A DNA stretch of 11,327 nucleotides from contig JBBRMQ010000136.1 of assembly GCA_038230775.1 (NCBI GenBank), forward strand, positions 1-11,327. The letters are read 5' to 3'. Source of the stretch: JBBRMQ01 sp038230775. Lineage in GTDB: Bacteria > Acidobacteriota > Thermoanaerobaculia > Gp7-AA8. The notes under the pieces were generated by a model. That model searched no databases, had not been told where the DNA came from, and saw only the letters and a program-made list of their open reading frames with translations. Positions 5,761-11,327 of this stretch are shown here, piece by piece; positions within the stretch are counted from its first letter, which is position 1; each line of letters starts with the position of its first letter. A program made the position numbers and the translations under genes.

Positions 5761-6233
5761 GCCGTGGAGATCAGCACCACGGCCATCGCGCAGATGCCTT
5801 CGCTGCGGCCGACGAAACCGAGGTGATCGGTGGTCGTCGCTTTGACGTTGACGTGACCGCGCGGGAGATCGAGCAACTCGGCCACCTTCGCGCCGATCGC
5901 CTCGCGACACGGACCGATCCTCGGCTTCTGCGCGATGATCGTGATGTCGACGTTCGTGATCTCCGCTTCCATCTCGTTCACGATGCGCACGGCCTCGCTC
6001 ACGAATCGAGTGGAGTCGGCACCCTTCCACTTCGGATCGTCGGAGGGAAAGTACTGCCCGATGTCGCCGGCGCCGGCCGCGCCTAACAACGCGTCCGTCA
6101 CCGCGTGCAGCACGGCGTCGGCATCCGAGTGACCGGCGAGGCCGCCGGTCTCGCTGATGCGGACGCCGCCCAGAATGAGCGGGCGCGATTCGTCGAAGGG
6201 ATGGACGTCGACGCCCTGGCCTACGCGAATCAT
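5757..6233 (-). CDS. ispF: 2-C-methyl-D-erythritol 2,4-cyclodiphosphate synthase
   Basis: A 158-residue trimeric zinc enzyme of the MEP pathway. It converts CDP-methylerythritol 2-phosphate to the cyclic diphosphate and CMP. It begins MIRVGQGVDVHPF, with metal ligands Asp9 and His11. GHSDADAVLHAVTDALLGAA (34-53) supplies the third ligand His43, and VNVKATTTDHLGFVGRSEGI (128-147) is the nucleotide/substrate region. I chose ATG 6233 over the ATG 12 bp upstream because it forms an ATGA overlap with the ispD stop (6230-6233), has GGAG 6 nt upstream and gives the standard family N-terminus. It is the last gene of the minus-strand block and overlaps the convergent JAMM gene by 4 bp. Confidence 0.97.
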   Translation of the reverse strand: MIRVGQGVDVHPFDESRPLILGGVRISETGGLAGHSDADAVLHAVTDALLGAAGAGDIGQYFPSDDPKWKGADSTRFVSEAVRIVNEMEAEITNVDITIIAQKPRIGPCREAIGAKVAELLDLPRGHVNVKATTTDHLGFVGRSEGICAMAVVLISTA

Positions 6234-6889
6234 TCGTTGCTCCACTGCCCGAAGTGTTCTTCAGCGCGCGCCAGGTCGTCAGGATGCGTGATCTTGATGT
6301 TGTGCGGATCGCCGGGAAGAACCTGCACCTGGTGACCGAGCTTCGCGGCGAGCGACGCTTCGTCCGTCGCGCTCGCCTCTCCGCGCGCCAGGACGTCCTT
6401 CAGCACGTCGTAGCGGAAACACTGCGGCGTCTGGGCGGCGACGAGCGTCGACCGATTCAGCGTCGAGGTCACGAATCCGTCGCGGACCTCGTGAACCGTA
6501 TCGGTGATCGGCATGGCCGGAAGCGATGCGCCGTGCTGTTGCGCGGCCGCGAGCAGCAGGCGAAAGGTCGACGTCCGGAAAAACGGCCGCACGGCATCGT
6601 GCACCGCGACGAGATCGTATTCGCCCTCCGCGGCATGAAAGGCCTTCATCACGGACTCGTGCCGCGTCTCGCCGCCGGCCACGAAGCGGACGCGCTCGGA
6701 CTGTTTCACGCCGGCGAGAAGAGGCTCGGCCACCGCCACGACGATCAGAGAGACATCCTCGATCATGAAGAAGCGCTCGATGACGTTCAGCAGAATCGGA
6801 CGGCCGGCAAGCGGCTGGAACTGCTTGGGAAGATCGCCGCCGAAGCGCGTGCCCATGCCGGCTGCGGGGATGATGACGAGGACGGCCAC
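6230..6889 (-). CDS. ispD: 2-C-methyl-D-erythritol 4-phosphate cytidylyltransferase
   Basis: A 219-residue MEP-pathway enzyme that joins CTP and methylerythritol 4-phosphate to CDP-methylerythritol. It shows the nucleotide-binding loop PAAGMGTRFGGDLPKQF (8-24, with Lys22), AVHDAVRP (95-102), AAQTPQCF (151-158), TDEAS (175-179) and NIKIT (197-201). The start is taken as GTG 6889, giving MAVLVIIPAAG as in relatives. The frame is open for 12 further codons to a TTG at 6925, but those codons lie wholly inside the palindromic repeat and have no family similarity. The repeat abuts the GTG, so there is no Shine-Dalgarno sequence; coupling to upstream frr may help. It is followed by ispF with an ATGA overlap. 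IspE, the intervening pathway enzyme, is not in this window. Confidence 0.95.
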   Translation of the reverse strand: MAVLVIIPAAGMGTRFGGDLPKQFQPLAGRPILLNVIERFFMIEDVSLIVVAVAEPLLAGVKQSERVRFVAGGETRHESVMKAFHAAEGEYDLVAVHDAVRPFFRTSTFRLLLAAAQQHGASLPAMPITDTVHEVRDGFVTSTLNRSTLVAAQTPQCFRYDVLKDVLARGEASATDEASLAAKLGHQVQVLPGDPHNIKITHPDDLARAEEHFGQWSNE

Positions 6890-6970
6890 AGGACTGAGGA
6901 CTGGGGACGAAGGACTGAGCCGCAACCCGGCCGGGCGTTGCTCAGTCCTTGGCCCTCAGTCCTCAGTCCT
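6890..6970. repeat. Palindromic spacer repeat, family C, filling the frr-ispD junction
   Basis: Two 31-nt arms (6890-6920 and 6940-6970) are near-perfect inverted copies built from the word aggactgagg, separated by a 19-nt GC-rich centre that is itself partly palindromic (gcaac/gttgc, cccgg/ccggg). It fills the gap exactly: one end touches the frr stop codon and the other touches the ispD GTG start. As RNA it would form a long hairpin between the two cistrons. Confidence 0.9.
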
Positions 6971-7528
6971 CTAGACCGCCATGATGTCTGTTTCTTTGGT
7001 CTTCAGCGCGCTGCCGACTTCGTCGATGTGTTTATCGGTGAGCTTCTGAATCTGATCGAGAGCGCGCTTCTCGTCGTCCTCCGAGATCTCTTTCGCGGAC
7101 AGCATCTTCTTCAGTTTCTCGTTGCCATCGCGCCGCACCTGCCGGATCCCGGTCCGCGCTTCCTCCGCTACCGCGTGCGCCTTCTTCACCAGCTCCTTAC
7201 GACGGTCTTCGGTGAGCTGCGGGATCGGAATGCGGACGACCTTTCCGTCGCTCGACGGATTGAAGCCGAGGTCGGAGTTGCGGACGGCTTTCTCGATGGC
7301 GGCGGCCATCGACTTGTCCCACGGCTCGGCGACGATGAGCGACGACTCGGGCACCTTGAGGTTGGCGACCTGAGCGATCGGCGTCGGCGTTCCGTAGTAG
7401 TCGACCAAGATGCTGTCGAGCATTCCGGCGTTCGCCCGGCCGGTGCGCAGCGTCTTGAACTCGCGATGCAGCGACTGCAGCGAGCTGTCCATGCGATGCG
7501 TAACATCCTTGATGACGTCCTGAATCAT
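6971..7528 (-). CDS. frr: Ribosome recycling factor (RRF)
   Basis: A 185-residue protein, the usual family length, that splits post-termination ribosomes together with EF-G. It shows the three-helix-bundle start with FKTLRTGRANAGMLDSILVDYYG, the domain II beta segment (TPTPIAQVANLKVPESSLIVAEPWDKS), and the C-terminal helices (PIPQLTEDRRKELVKKAH and the charged EISEDDEKRALDQIQKLTDKHI). Its ATG overlaps the pyrH stop as ATGA (7525-7528), giving translational coupling. The downstream gene is ispD, not the uppS-cdsA pair that follows frr in many bacteria. Confidence 0.98.
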   Translation of the reverse strand: MIQDVIKDVTHRMDSSLQSLHREFKTLRTGRANAGMLDSILVDYYGTPTPIAQVANLKVPESSLIVAEPWDKSMAAAIEKAVRNSDLGFNPSSDGKVVRIPIPQLTEDRRKELVKKAHAVAEEARTGIRQVRRDGNEKLKKMLSAKEISEDDEKRALDQIQKLTDKHIDEVGSALKTKETDIMAV

Positions 7529-8259
7529 GCTGGTACGTGCTCCTCATCGGACACGATGGATCCGATGTCCTCCCCCGTCAGCGCGCGCACGATGTTGCCC
7601 CGGTCGCGCAGCGAGAAAATGTAGATCGGAATCGAGCTGTTGCGCGCGAGATCGATCGCCGCGGCATCCATGACCTGCAGCCGTTCGGCGAGGACGCGCT
7701 GGTACGTTGCGTGGCGAATCTTCTGTGCGGCCGGATTCTTCTCCGGGTCGGACGTGTAGATGCCGTCCACCTTCGTGGCCTTGAAGATGATCTCGCACTT
7801 CAATTCGCTGGCGCGGAGGGCGGCAGCGGAATCGGTGGTGAAGAACGGATTGCCCGTGCCCGCCGCGCAGATGACGATGCGGCCCTTCTCCAGATGCCGG
7901 ATGGCGCGGCGGCGGATGAACGGCTCCGCGACTTCGGCCATGGTGATCGCCGAGTTGACGCGCGTGTTCGCCTTGCGGCGCTCGAGCGCGTCCTGCAGCG
8001 CGATCGCATTGATCACCGTGGCCAGCATGCCCATGTGATCGCCGGCGACGCGGTCGATGCCTTCGGTCGCGGCGGTGACGCCGCGGAAGATGTTCCCGCC
8101 GCCGATGACGATCGCGATCTCGACTCCGGAGCGATGGACTTCGGCGATCTCGTCGGCGATGTGGGCGATGGTCTCGGCGTCGATGCCGGTCCGGCGTCCG
8201 CCCATGAGCGCTTCACCGGAGAGTTTGAGGAGGATGCGTTTGTACTTTGGGGCCGCCAT
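7525..8259 (-). CDS. pyrH: UMP kinase (bacterial, amino-acid-kinase fold)
   Basis: A 244-residue enzyme phosphorylating UMP to UDP with ATP, usually a hexamer. Motifs are YKRILLKLSGEALMG (6-20), VIGGGNIFRG (51-60), DHMGMLATVINAIALQD (74-90), GTGNPFFTTDSAAALRASE (134-152), KATKVDGIYTSDPEKNPAA (160-178) and VMDAAAIDLARNSSIPIYIF (196-215). I chose ATG 8259 because it gives the family N-terminus MAAPKYKRILLKLSG. The reading frame extends 11 codons further to a TTG inside the upstream repeat, which adds nothing homologous. No clear Shine-Dalgarno sequence precedes ATG 8259. It is coupled to frr by an ATGA overlap. Confidence 0.98.
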   Translation of the reverse strand: MAAPKYKRILLKLSGEALMGGRRTGIDAETIAHIADEIAEVHRSGVEIAIVIGGGNIFRGVTAATEGIDRVAGDHMGMLATVINAIALQDALERRKANTRVNSAITMAEVAEPFIRRRAIRHLEKGRIVICAAGTGNPFFTTDSAAALRASELKCEIIFKATKVDGIYTSDPEKNPAAQKIRHATYQRVLAERLQVMDAAAIDLARNSSIPIYIFSLRDRGNIVRALTGEDIGSIVSDEEHVPA

Positions 8260-8283
8260 TTCGGGGGCGGAGTTTACAACAGC

Positions 8284-8379
8284 GGGTCGCAAGTGGCGGG
8301 TCGGAGGTCGGAAAATCCGAATCGGCCCGCGGGGTCGCAGGCTGGTTTTTCCGACCCGCGACTCGCGACGCGCGACCAG
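8284..8379. repeat. Palindromic spacer repeat, family B copy 2 (tsf-pyrH junction)
   Basis: An imperfect inverted repeat. The left side begins gggtcgcaagtggcgggtcg and the right side ends cgcgaccag. An inner pair, ggtcggaaaa and ttttccgacc, flanks the centre. It shares the exact 19-mer gtttttccgacccgcgact (8345-8363) with the repeat at 48-104. It begins one base from the tsf stop codon and occupies most of the 120-bp spacer before pyrH. Confidence 0.85.
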
Positions 8380-9288
8380 CTACTTCATGTATGACATGAC
8401 TTCGGCGGCGAAATCGTCGCCTTTCTTCTCGATGCCTTCGCCCAGCTTGTAGCGGACGAAGCGCGTCACGGTGTACTCGCACTTCGAGTCCTTGCCCGTG
8501 GCCTTGAGGTAATCGCTGACGCTCTGCTTATCGTTGCGGATGTACGGCTGCTCGAGGAGGCATGTCTCGCCGTAGAACTTCTCCATCTTGCCGGTCACCA
8601 TCTTCTCGACGATGTTTTCCGGCTTGCCGGATTTGATCGCCATATCCCGAGCGATCTCGCGCTCAGTGGCGAGGTCCTTCTCGGTGACTTGATCGCGGCG
8701 CACGAAGCGCGGCTCGGCCGCGGCGACGTGCATGGCAACGTCGCGGGCCACTTGGCCCGCCTTGTCGTTGTGGTTGTTCGCGACGAGCTCGACCATGACG
8801 CCGATCTTGCCGCCGGCATGGATGTACGTTCCGATCTCGCCGCCCTGCGGAGCGTCGTAGCGCTGGAAACGGCGGATGCTGACGTTCTCGCCGATCGCAG
8901 CGATGAGCGCCTGCGTCTTCTGCGCGACCGTCTCCCCGTTCCACGGTTCGTTGACGAACTCGTCGACGCTCTTTGCCTTGCTCTTCGCAATGAGCTTCGC
9001 GACTTCGTCGACGAAGTTGCGGAACTGGTCGGTGCGCGCGACGAAGTCCGTCTCGCAGTTGATTTCGACCAGCACGCCCGTCTTGCCGGTCGCATACGAC
9101 TGCACCGCGCCCTCGGATGCAACGCGTCCGGCTTTCTTCGCGGCGCTGGCCAGACCCTTCTTGCGGAGGATCTTCGTCGCCTCTTCGCGGTCGCCATTCG
9201 CCTCGGTGAGCGCCTTCTTGACGTCCATCATTCCTGCGCCGGTTTCGTCGCGCAGTTGCTTCACCATTGCTGCAGTGATTTCAGCCAT
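8380..9288 (-). CDS. tsf: Elongation factor Ts
   Basis: A 302-residue guanine-nucleotide exchange factor that reloads EF-Tu with GTP. The N-terminal UBA-like domain (1-50) has VKQLRDETGAGMMDVKKAL and ILRKKGLASAAKKAGRVASEG. The core shows NCETDFVARTDQF (77-89), whose Thr-Asp-Phe (80-82) contacts the EF-Tu nucleotide site, and the two dimerisation subdomains follow. The length is that of E. coli-type EF-Ts (about 280-300). ATG 9288 is preceded by CGGAG at a good distance. It lies between rpsB and pyrH in the common bacterial order, with palindromic repeats on both sides. Confidence 0.98.
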   Translation of the reverse strand: MAEITAAMVKQLRDETGAGMMDVKKALTEANGDREEATKILRKKGLASAAKKAGRVASEGAVQSYATGKTGVLVEINCETDFVARTDQFRNFVDEVAKLIAKSKAKSVDEFVNEPWNGETVAQKTQALIAAIGENVSIRRFQRYDAPQGGEIGTYIHAGGKIGVMVELVANNHNDKAGQVARDVAMHVAAAEPRFVRRDQVTEKDLATEREIARDMAIKSGKPENIVEKMVTGKMEKFYGETCLLEQPYIRNDKQSVSDYLKATGKDSKCEYTVTRFVRYKLGEGIEKKGDDFAAEVMSYMK

Positions 9289-9301
9289 TGATTACTCCGG
9301 T

Positions 9302-9399
9302 GCGGCCTGCGGCCGCGTTATCGGTTGTCAGTCGTCGGTTGTCGGGCCGGCTTTTGACGACCGACCACCGACAACCGACAACGCGCGGCGAAGCCGCGC
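9302..9399. repeat. Palindromic spacer repeat, family A copy 1 (rpsB-tsf junction)
   Basis: A modular palindrome. It has a terminal hairpin gcggcctgcggccgc (9302-9316), a left arm of reiterated cggttgtc words (9317-9345), a short centre, a right arm ccgaccaccgacaaccgac plus aac (9361-9382), and a second terminal hairpin gcgcggcgaagccgcgc (9383-9399). The same plan occurs in the rpsI-rpsB spacer. Confidence 0.9.
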
Positions 9400-9404
9400 A
9401 CGAA

Positions 9405-10193
9405 TCAGGAAACGGCAGGTGCCATCGCTTCGGCCGGAGCCGGAGCGGCGGCGGGGGCGGGGGCGGGCATTGCCTCGACCTTGTCTTCCTGGCCGATGAA
9501 GCGCTCGTCCGAGAGGTTGTAGCCCTCGAGGACGGCCTCAGCGATCTTCTGCGTGAACAGGCGGATCGCGCGAATGGCGTCGTCGTTGCCCGGAATGACG
9601 TAGTCGATGTCTTCAGGATCGCAGTTGGTGTCGACGATAGCGACCACCGTGATCCCGAGCTTCTTGGCTTCCTTGACCGCGATGTACTCCTTCTTCGGGT
9701 CGATGACGAAAAGCGCATCGGGAAGGCCGTCCATCTCGCGGATGCCGATCAGATTCTTCTGCAGTTTCTCGCGCTCGTGGTCCATCGTGGCGCGCTCTTT
9801 CTTCGACAATTCCTTTTCGGTGTCGTTGAGCACGGACTCGAGCTCCTTGAGGCGCTCGATCGACTTGCGCACGGTCGAGAAATTGGTGAGCGTACCGCCG
9901 AGCCAGCGATTGTTCACGTAGAACATGCCGCAGCGGTTCGCCTCTTCGAGAATCGCGTCCTGCGCCTGGCGCTTGGTGCCGACGAACAGGATGCGTTTTC
10001 CTCCGGACGCGAGGTCCGAAATGAATGCGGAAGCTTCCTTGAAGAGCCTGAGCGTTTTCTGCAGGTCAATGATGTAGATCCCATTGCGCTTGCCGAAGAT
10101 GTACTTCTTCATCTTCGGATTCCAGCGCTTGGTCTGATGACCGAAGTGCACGCCAGCTTCCAACAGCTCTTTCATCGTAATAGAGACCGCCAA
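9405..10193 (-). CDS. rpsB: Small-subunit ribosomal protein S2
   Basis: A 262-residue ribosomal protein that joins the 30S subunit late and contacts S1. It begins MAVSITMKELLEAGVHFGHQTKRWNPKMKKYIFG. It shows the S2 signatures FVGTKRQAQDAI, YVNNRWLGGTLTNF, DALFVIDPKKEYIAVKEAKKLGI and DTNCDPEDIDYVIPGNDDA. The last 20 or so residues are an Ala/Pro-rich low-complexity tail (PAPAPAAAPAPAEAMAP). The start is TTG at 10193, supported by AGGAGG 4 nt upstream. ATG 10175 is in frame but would remove the conserved MAVSIT segment. It begins a new transcription unit after the terminator at 10341-10378. Confidence 0.98.
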   Translation of the reverse strand: MAVSITMKELLEAGVHFGHQTKRWNPKMKKYIFGKRNGIYIIDLQKTLRLFKEASAFISDLASGGKRILFVGTKRQAQDAILEEANRCGMFYVNNRWLGGTLTNFSTVRKSIERLKELESVLNDTEKELSKKERATMDHEREKLQKNLIGIREMDGLPDALFVIDPKKEYIAVKEAKKLGITVVAIVDTNCDPEDIDYVIPGNDDAIRAIRLFTQKIAEAVLEGYNLSDERFIGQEDKVEAMPAPAPAAAPAPAEAMAPAVS

Positions 10194-10197
10194 GTAA

Positions 10198-10203
10198 CCT
10201 CCT
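10198..10203 (-). promoter_or_regulatory. Shine-Dalgarno site deciding the rpsB TTG start
   Basis: AGGAGG on the minus strand lies 4 nt before TTG 10193 and 22 nt before the in-frame ATG 10175. It therefore supports the TTG start. Confidence 0.8.
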
Positions 10204-10240
10204 GTGGTTTGGTTTAGTACTGGTTGATCGTGAACTTACG

Positions 10241-10338
10241 TGCGCAGCTTCGCTGCGCGTTGTCGGTTGTTAGTGGTCGGTCCCACCCACCCGACAAGCG
10301 ACAAGTGAGAACCGACAACGCGTCGCGAAGCGACGCAC
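10241..10338. repeat. Palindromic spacer repeat, family A copy 2 (rpsI-rpsB junction)
   Basis: It has a terminal hairpin gcgcagc-ttc-gctgcgc (10242-10258), a left arm gttgtcggttgttagtggtc (from 10259), a centre tcccacccacc, a right arm ending gagaaccgacaacg, and a second hairpin cgtcgc-gaa-gcgacg (10321-10335). The whole unit is an imperfect palindrome with the same plan as 9302-9399. It lies directly downstream of the rpsI terminator and within the presumed rpsB leader or promoter region, where I find no convincing promoter boxes. Confidence 0.9.
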
Positions 10339-10340
10339 GG

Positions 10341-10378
10341 AAACAAAAAGAGACAGGAGCGTGCGTCGCTCCTGTCTC
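10341..10378 (-). terminator. Intrinsic terminator of the rplM-rpsI unit
   Basis: On the minus strand, 30 nt after the rpsI stop codon, a perfect 11-bp stem (GAGACAGGAGC with GCTCCTGTCTC; arms 10368-10378 and 10350-10360) with a 7-nt loop is followed at once by TTTTTGTTT (10349-10341). This is a textbook Rho-independent terminator. Confidence 0.88.
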
Positions 10379-10408
10379 GAAATTTGAACGAAGAGAAAGC
10401 ATCGAAGA

Positions 10409-10801
10409 CTAGCGCTTGGAGAACTGGAAGCGCGCGCGCGCGCCCTTCTGTCCGTACTTCTTGCGTTCCTTCATGCGCGGGTCGCGCGTGAGGAGGCCGG
10501 CCTTCTTCAACCGCTTGCGCAGCTCGGTGTTGTACACCTGCAGCGCGCGCGAGATGCCGTGACGGATCGCGCCGGCCTGGCCCGAGGGCCCGCCGCCGTC
10601 GACCGTGACGACGATGTCGAACTTGTCGCCGGTCTCGGTGAGCGAGAGCGGCTGCTTGATGATCATCTTGAGCACTTCGTTTCCGAAGTATTCGTCCAGC
10701 GAGCGGTGATTGACCGTGATCGCGCCGCTGCCCTGACGAAGATGCACGCGCGCCGTCGATGTCTTGCGCCGGCCGGTGCCGTAGTATTCAACGAGAGCCA
10801 A
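10409..10801 (-). CDS. rpsI: Small-subunit ribosomal protein S9
   Basis: A 130-residue ribosomal protein of the 30S head; its C-terminal tail reaches the P site. It shows YYGTGRRKTSTARVHLRQGSG, the central NHRSLDEYF, GGGPSGQAGAIRHGISRAL and the canonical tail LTRDPRMKERKKYGQKGARARFQFSKR ending in Lys-Arg. The start is TTG at 10801, with a strong AGGAGG 5 nt upstream and the expected N-terminus. It follows rplM after a 14-nt spacer and is followed by an intrinsic terminator. Confidence 0.98.
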   Translation of the reverse strand: MALVEYYGTGRRKTSTARVHLRQGSGAITVNHRSLDEYFGNEVLKMIIKQPLSLTETGDKFDIVVTVDGGGPSGQAGAIRHGISRALQVYNTELRKRLKKAGLLTRDPRMKERKKYGQKGARARFQFSKR

Positions 10802-10806
10802 CAGTT

Positions 10807-10812
10807 CCTCCT
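10807..10812 (-). promoter_or_regulatory. Shine-Dalgarno site deciding the rpsI TTG start
   Basis: AGGAGG lies 5 nt upstream of TTG 10801 within the short rplM-rpsI spacer. No ATG exists nearby in this frame. Confidence 0.85.
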
Positions 10813-10815
10813 GCC

Positions 10816-11250
10816 TTATTCAGCGACGTCCATCGTCTCAGGCAACTGCGCCTTGTGAGGATGGTTCGTGCCGCGATAGACCTTCAGTTTCTTGAGCATC
10901 TTGCGACCGAGCTTGCTCTTCGGAAGCATGCCCCACACCGCTTCCTCGATCATGCGCTCGGGCTTTTCGGCACGCACGAAACGCGCCTCGCTCGACTTCA
11001 GTCCGCCCGGATACCCCGTGTGGTGGCGGTACATCTTGTCGGTTTCCTTCTTGCCCGTGAGCCTGATCTTCTCGGCGTTGATCACGATGACGTGATCGCC
11101 GGTGTCGAGAAACGGGGTGTACGTCGGCTTGTTCTTGCCGGTGATGATGTTCGCGATCGTCGTAGAAAGGCGGCCGAGCACTTTGCCCTCGGCATCAATG
11201 ACGAACCATTTCGGTTCGATGTCGCCCTTCTTGGGAAAATACGTTCGCAT
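10816..11250 (-). CDS. rplM: Large-subunit ribosomal protein L13
   Basis: A 144-residue ribosomal protein binding 23S rRNA early in 50S assembly. It begins MRTYFPKKGDIEPKWFVIDAEGKVLGRLST. Signatures are NKPTYTPFLDTGDHVIVINAEKIRLTGKK, YRHHTGYPGGLKS and AVWGMLPKSKLGRKMLKKLKVYRGTNHPHKAQ. The frame is open upstream for 24 more codons, but those run through a repeat and have no L13 similarity. ATG 11250, with AGGAGA 3-4 nt upstream, gives the usual length. It forms the standard rplM-rpsI pair; its promoter lies beyond the window or within the repeat. Confidence 0.98.
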   Translation of the reverse strand: MRTYFPKKGDIEPKWFVIDAEGKVLGRLSTTIANIITGKNKPTYTPFLDTGDHVIVINAEKIRLTGKKETDKMYRHHTGYPGGLKSSEARFVRAEKPERMIEEAVWGMLPKSKLGRKMLKKLKVYRGTNHPHKAQLPETMDVAE

Positions 11251-11268
11251 GACTCTCCTGCAAAAACC

Positions 11269-11327
11269 GTTGTCTGTTCTCGGTTGTCGGTTGTCCCCAC
11301 CGCCCGGGGTGGGCGCGGACAACGGAC
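11269..11327. repeat. Palindromic spacer repeat, family A copy 3 (rplM leader, cut by the window edge)
   Basis: It consists of reiterated cggttgtc words (gttgtctgttctcggttgtc and on to 11295), a central GC-rich inverted pair (cccacc/gggtggg), and then ggacaacggac, the start of a matching right arm. It belongs to the same word family as 9302-9399 and 10241-10338 but has a different centre, and the window ends inside it. Confidence 0.75.

Noticed and set aside
6890..6970. An intrinsic terminator between frr and ispD
   Set aside because: The hairpin is long but no T-run follows it in the direction of transcription, and ispD begins immediately.
6254..7624. A 456-codon open frame on the plus strand over ispD, the repeat and frr
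   Set aside because: It lies antisense to two unmistakable conserved genes and its product is Arg/His/Asp-rich, typical of a shadow frame in GC-rich DNA.
8260..8292. An N-terminal extension of pyrH from the TTG at 8292, and similar ones for ispD (6925) and rplM (11322)
   Set aside because: These codons fall within or beside palindromic repeats and lack family similarity, whereas the chosen starts give the standard N-termini.
9288..10217. A 309-codon plus-strand open frame antisense to rpsB
   Set aside because: rpsB is certain on the other strand; the antisense product is a composition artefact running through a repeat.

Overview
This window looks like a GC-rich bacterial chromosome segment dominated by core housekeeping genes, nearly all on the minus strand. 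The complete MEP-pathway pair ispD/ispF, a membrane-type (class 2) PyrD and the canonical order rplM-rpsI-rpsB-tsf-pyrH-frr identify it as bacterial. The high GC, the tight ATGA overlaps and the abundant word-like palindromic repeats in spacers remind me of Acidobacteriota or related uncultivated phyla. That placement is a weak inference; nothing here fixes the phylum.

Layout. Positions 1-287 (minus) hold tRNA-Thr(UGU), tRNA-Tyr(GUA) and the 5' end of a probable tRNA-Gly, with a good sigma70-type promoter at 381-410. This order matches the E. coli thrU-tyrU-glyT-thrT-tufB cluster. Positions 431-2126 (plus) hold a two-gene unit: a membrane-anchored TPR-like protein and a PAP2/inositolphosphorylceramide-synthase-like membrane enzyme. 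It runs tail to tail into rlmB with a 56-bp overlap. Positions 2071-5230 (minus) hold gltX-pyrD-rlmB, translated in that order with overlapping ends. Positions 5317-5760 (plus) hold one small JAMM/MPN-motif protein. Positions 5757-11250 (minus) hold rplM-rpsI, an intrinsic terminator, then rpsB-tsf-pyrH-frr-ispD-ispF.

Functionally, the minus-strand block supplies ribosomal proteins (L13, S9, S2), translation factors (EF-Ts, RRF), GluRS, a 23S rRNA 2'-O-methyltransferase, two pyrimidine enzymes (UMP kinase, dihydroorotate dehydrogenase) and two consecutive-pathway MEP isoprenoid enzymes. Several starts are non-ATG (TTG for rpsB, rpsI and the PAP2 gene; GTG for ispD), and in three cases a strong Shine-Dalgarno sequence decides the start.

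The most unusual layer is repeats. Nearly every non-overlapping junction of the translation block and one tRNA spacer carries an imperfect palindrome built from short reiterated words; I see three families. A fourth, different palindromic element of 189 bp (63 codons, three units with a 57-bp period) sits in frame inside pyrD, exactly at the linker between the membrane-helix domain and the barrel. I do not see a clear new multi-gene system. The best candidates for novelty are this in-gene repeat, the spacer repeat families, the TPR/PAP2 pair and the orphan JAMM protein.
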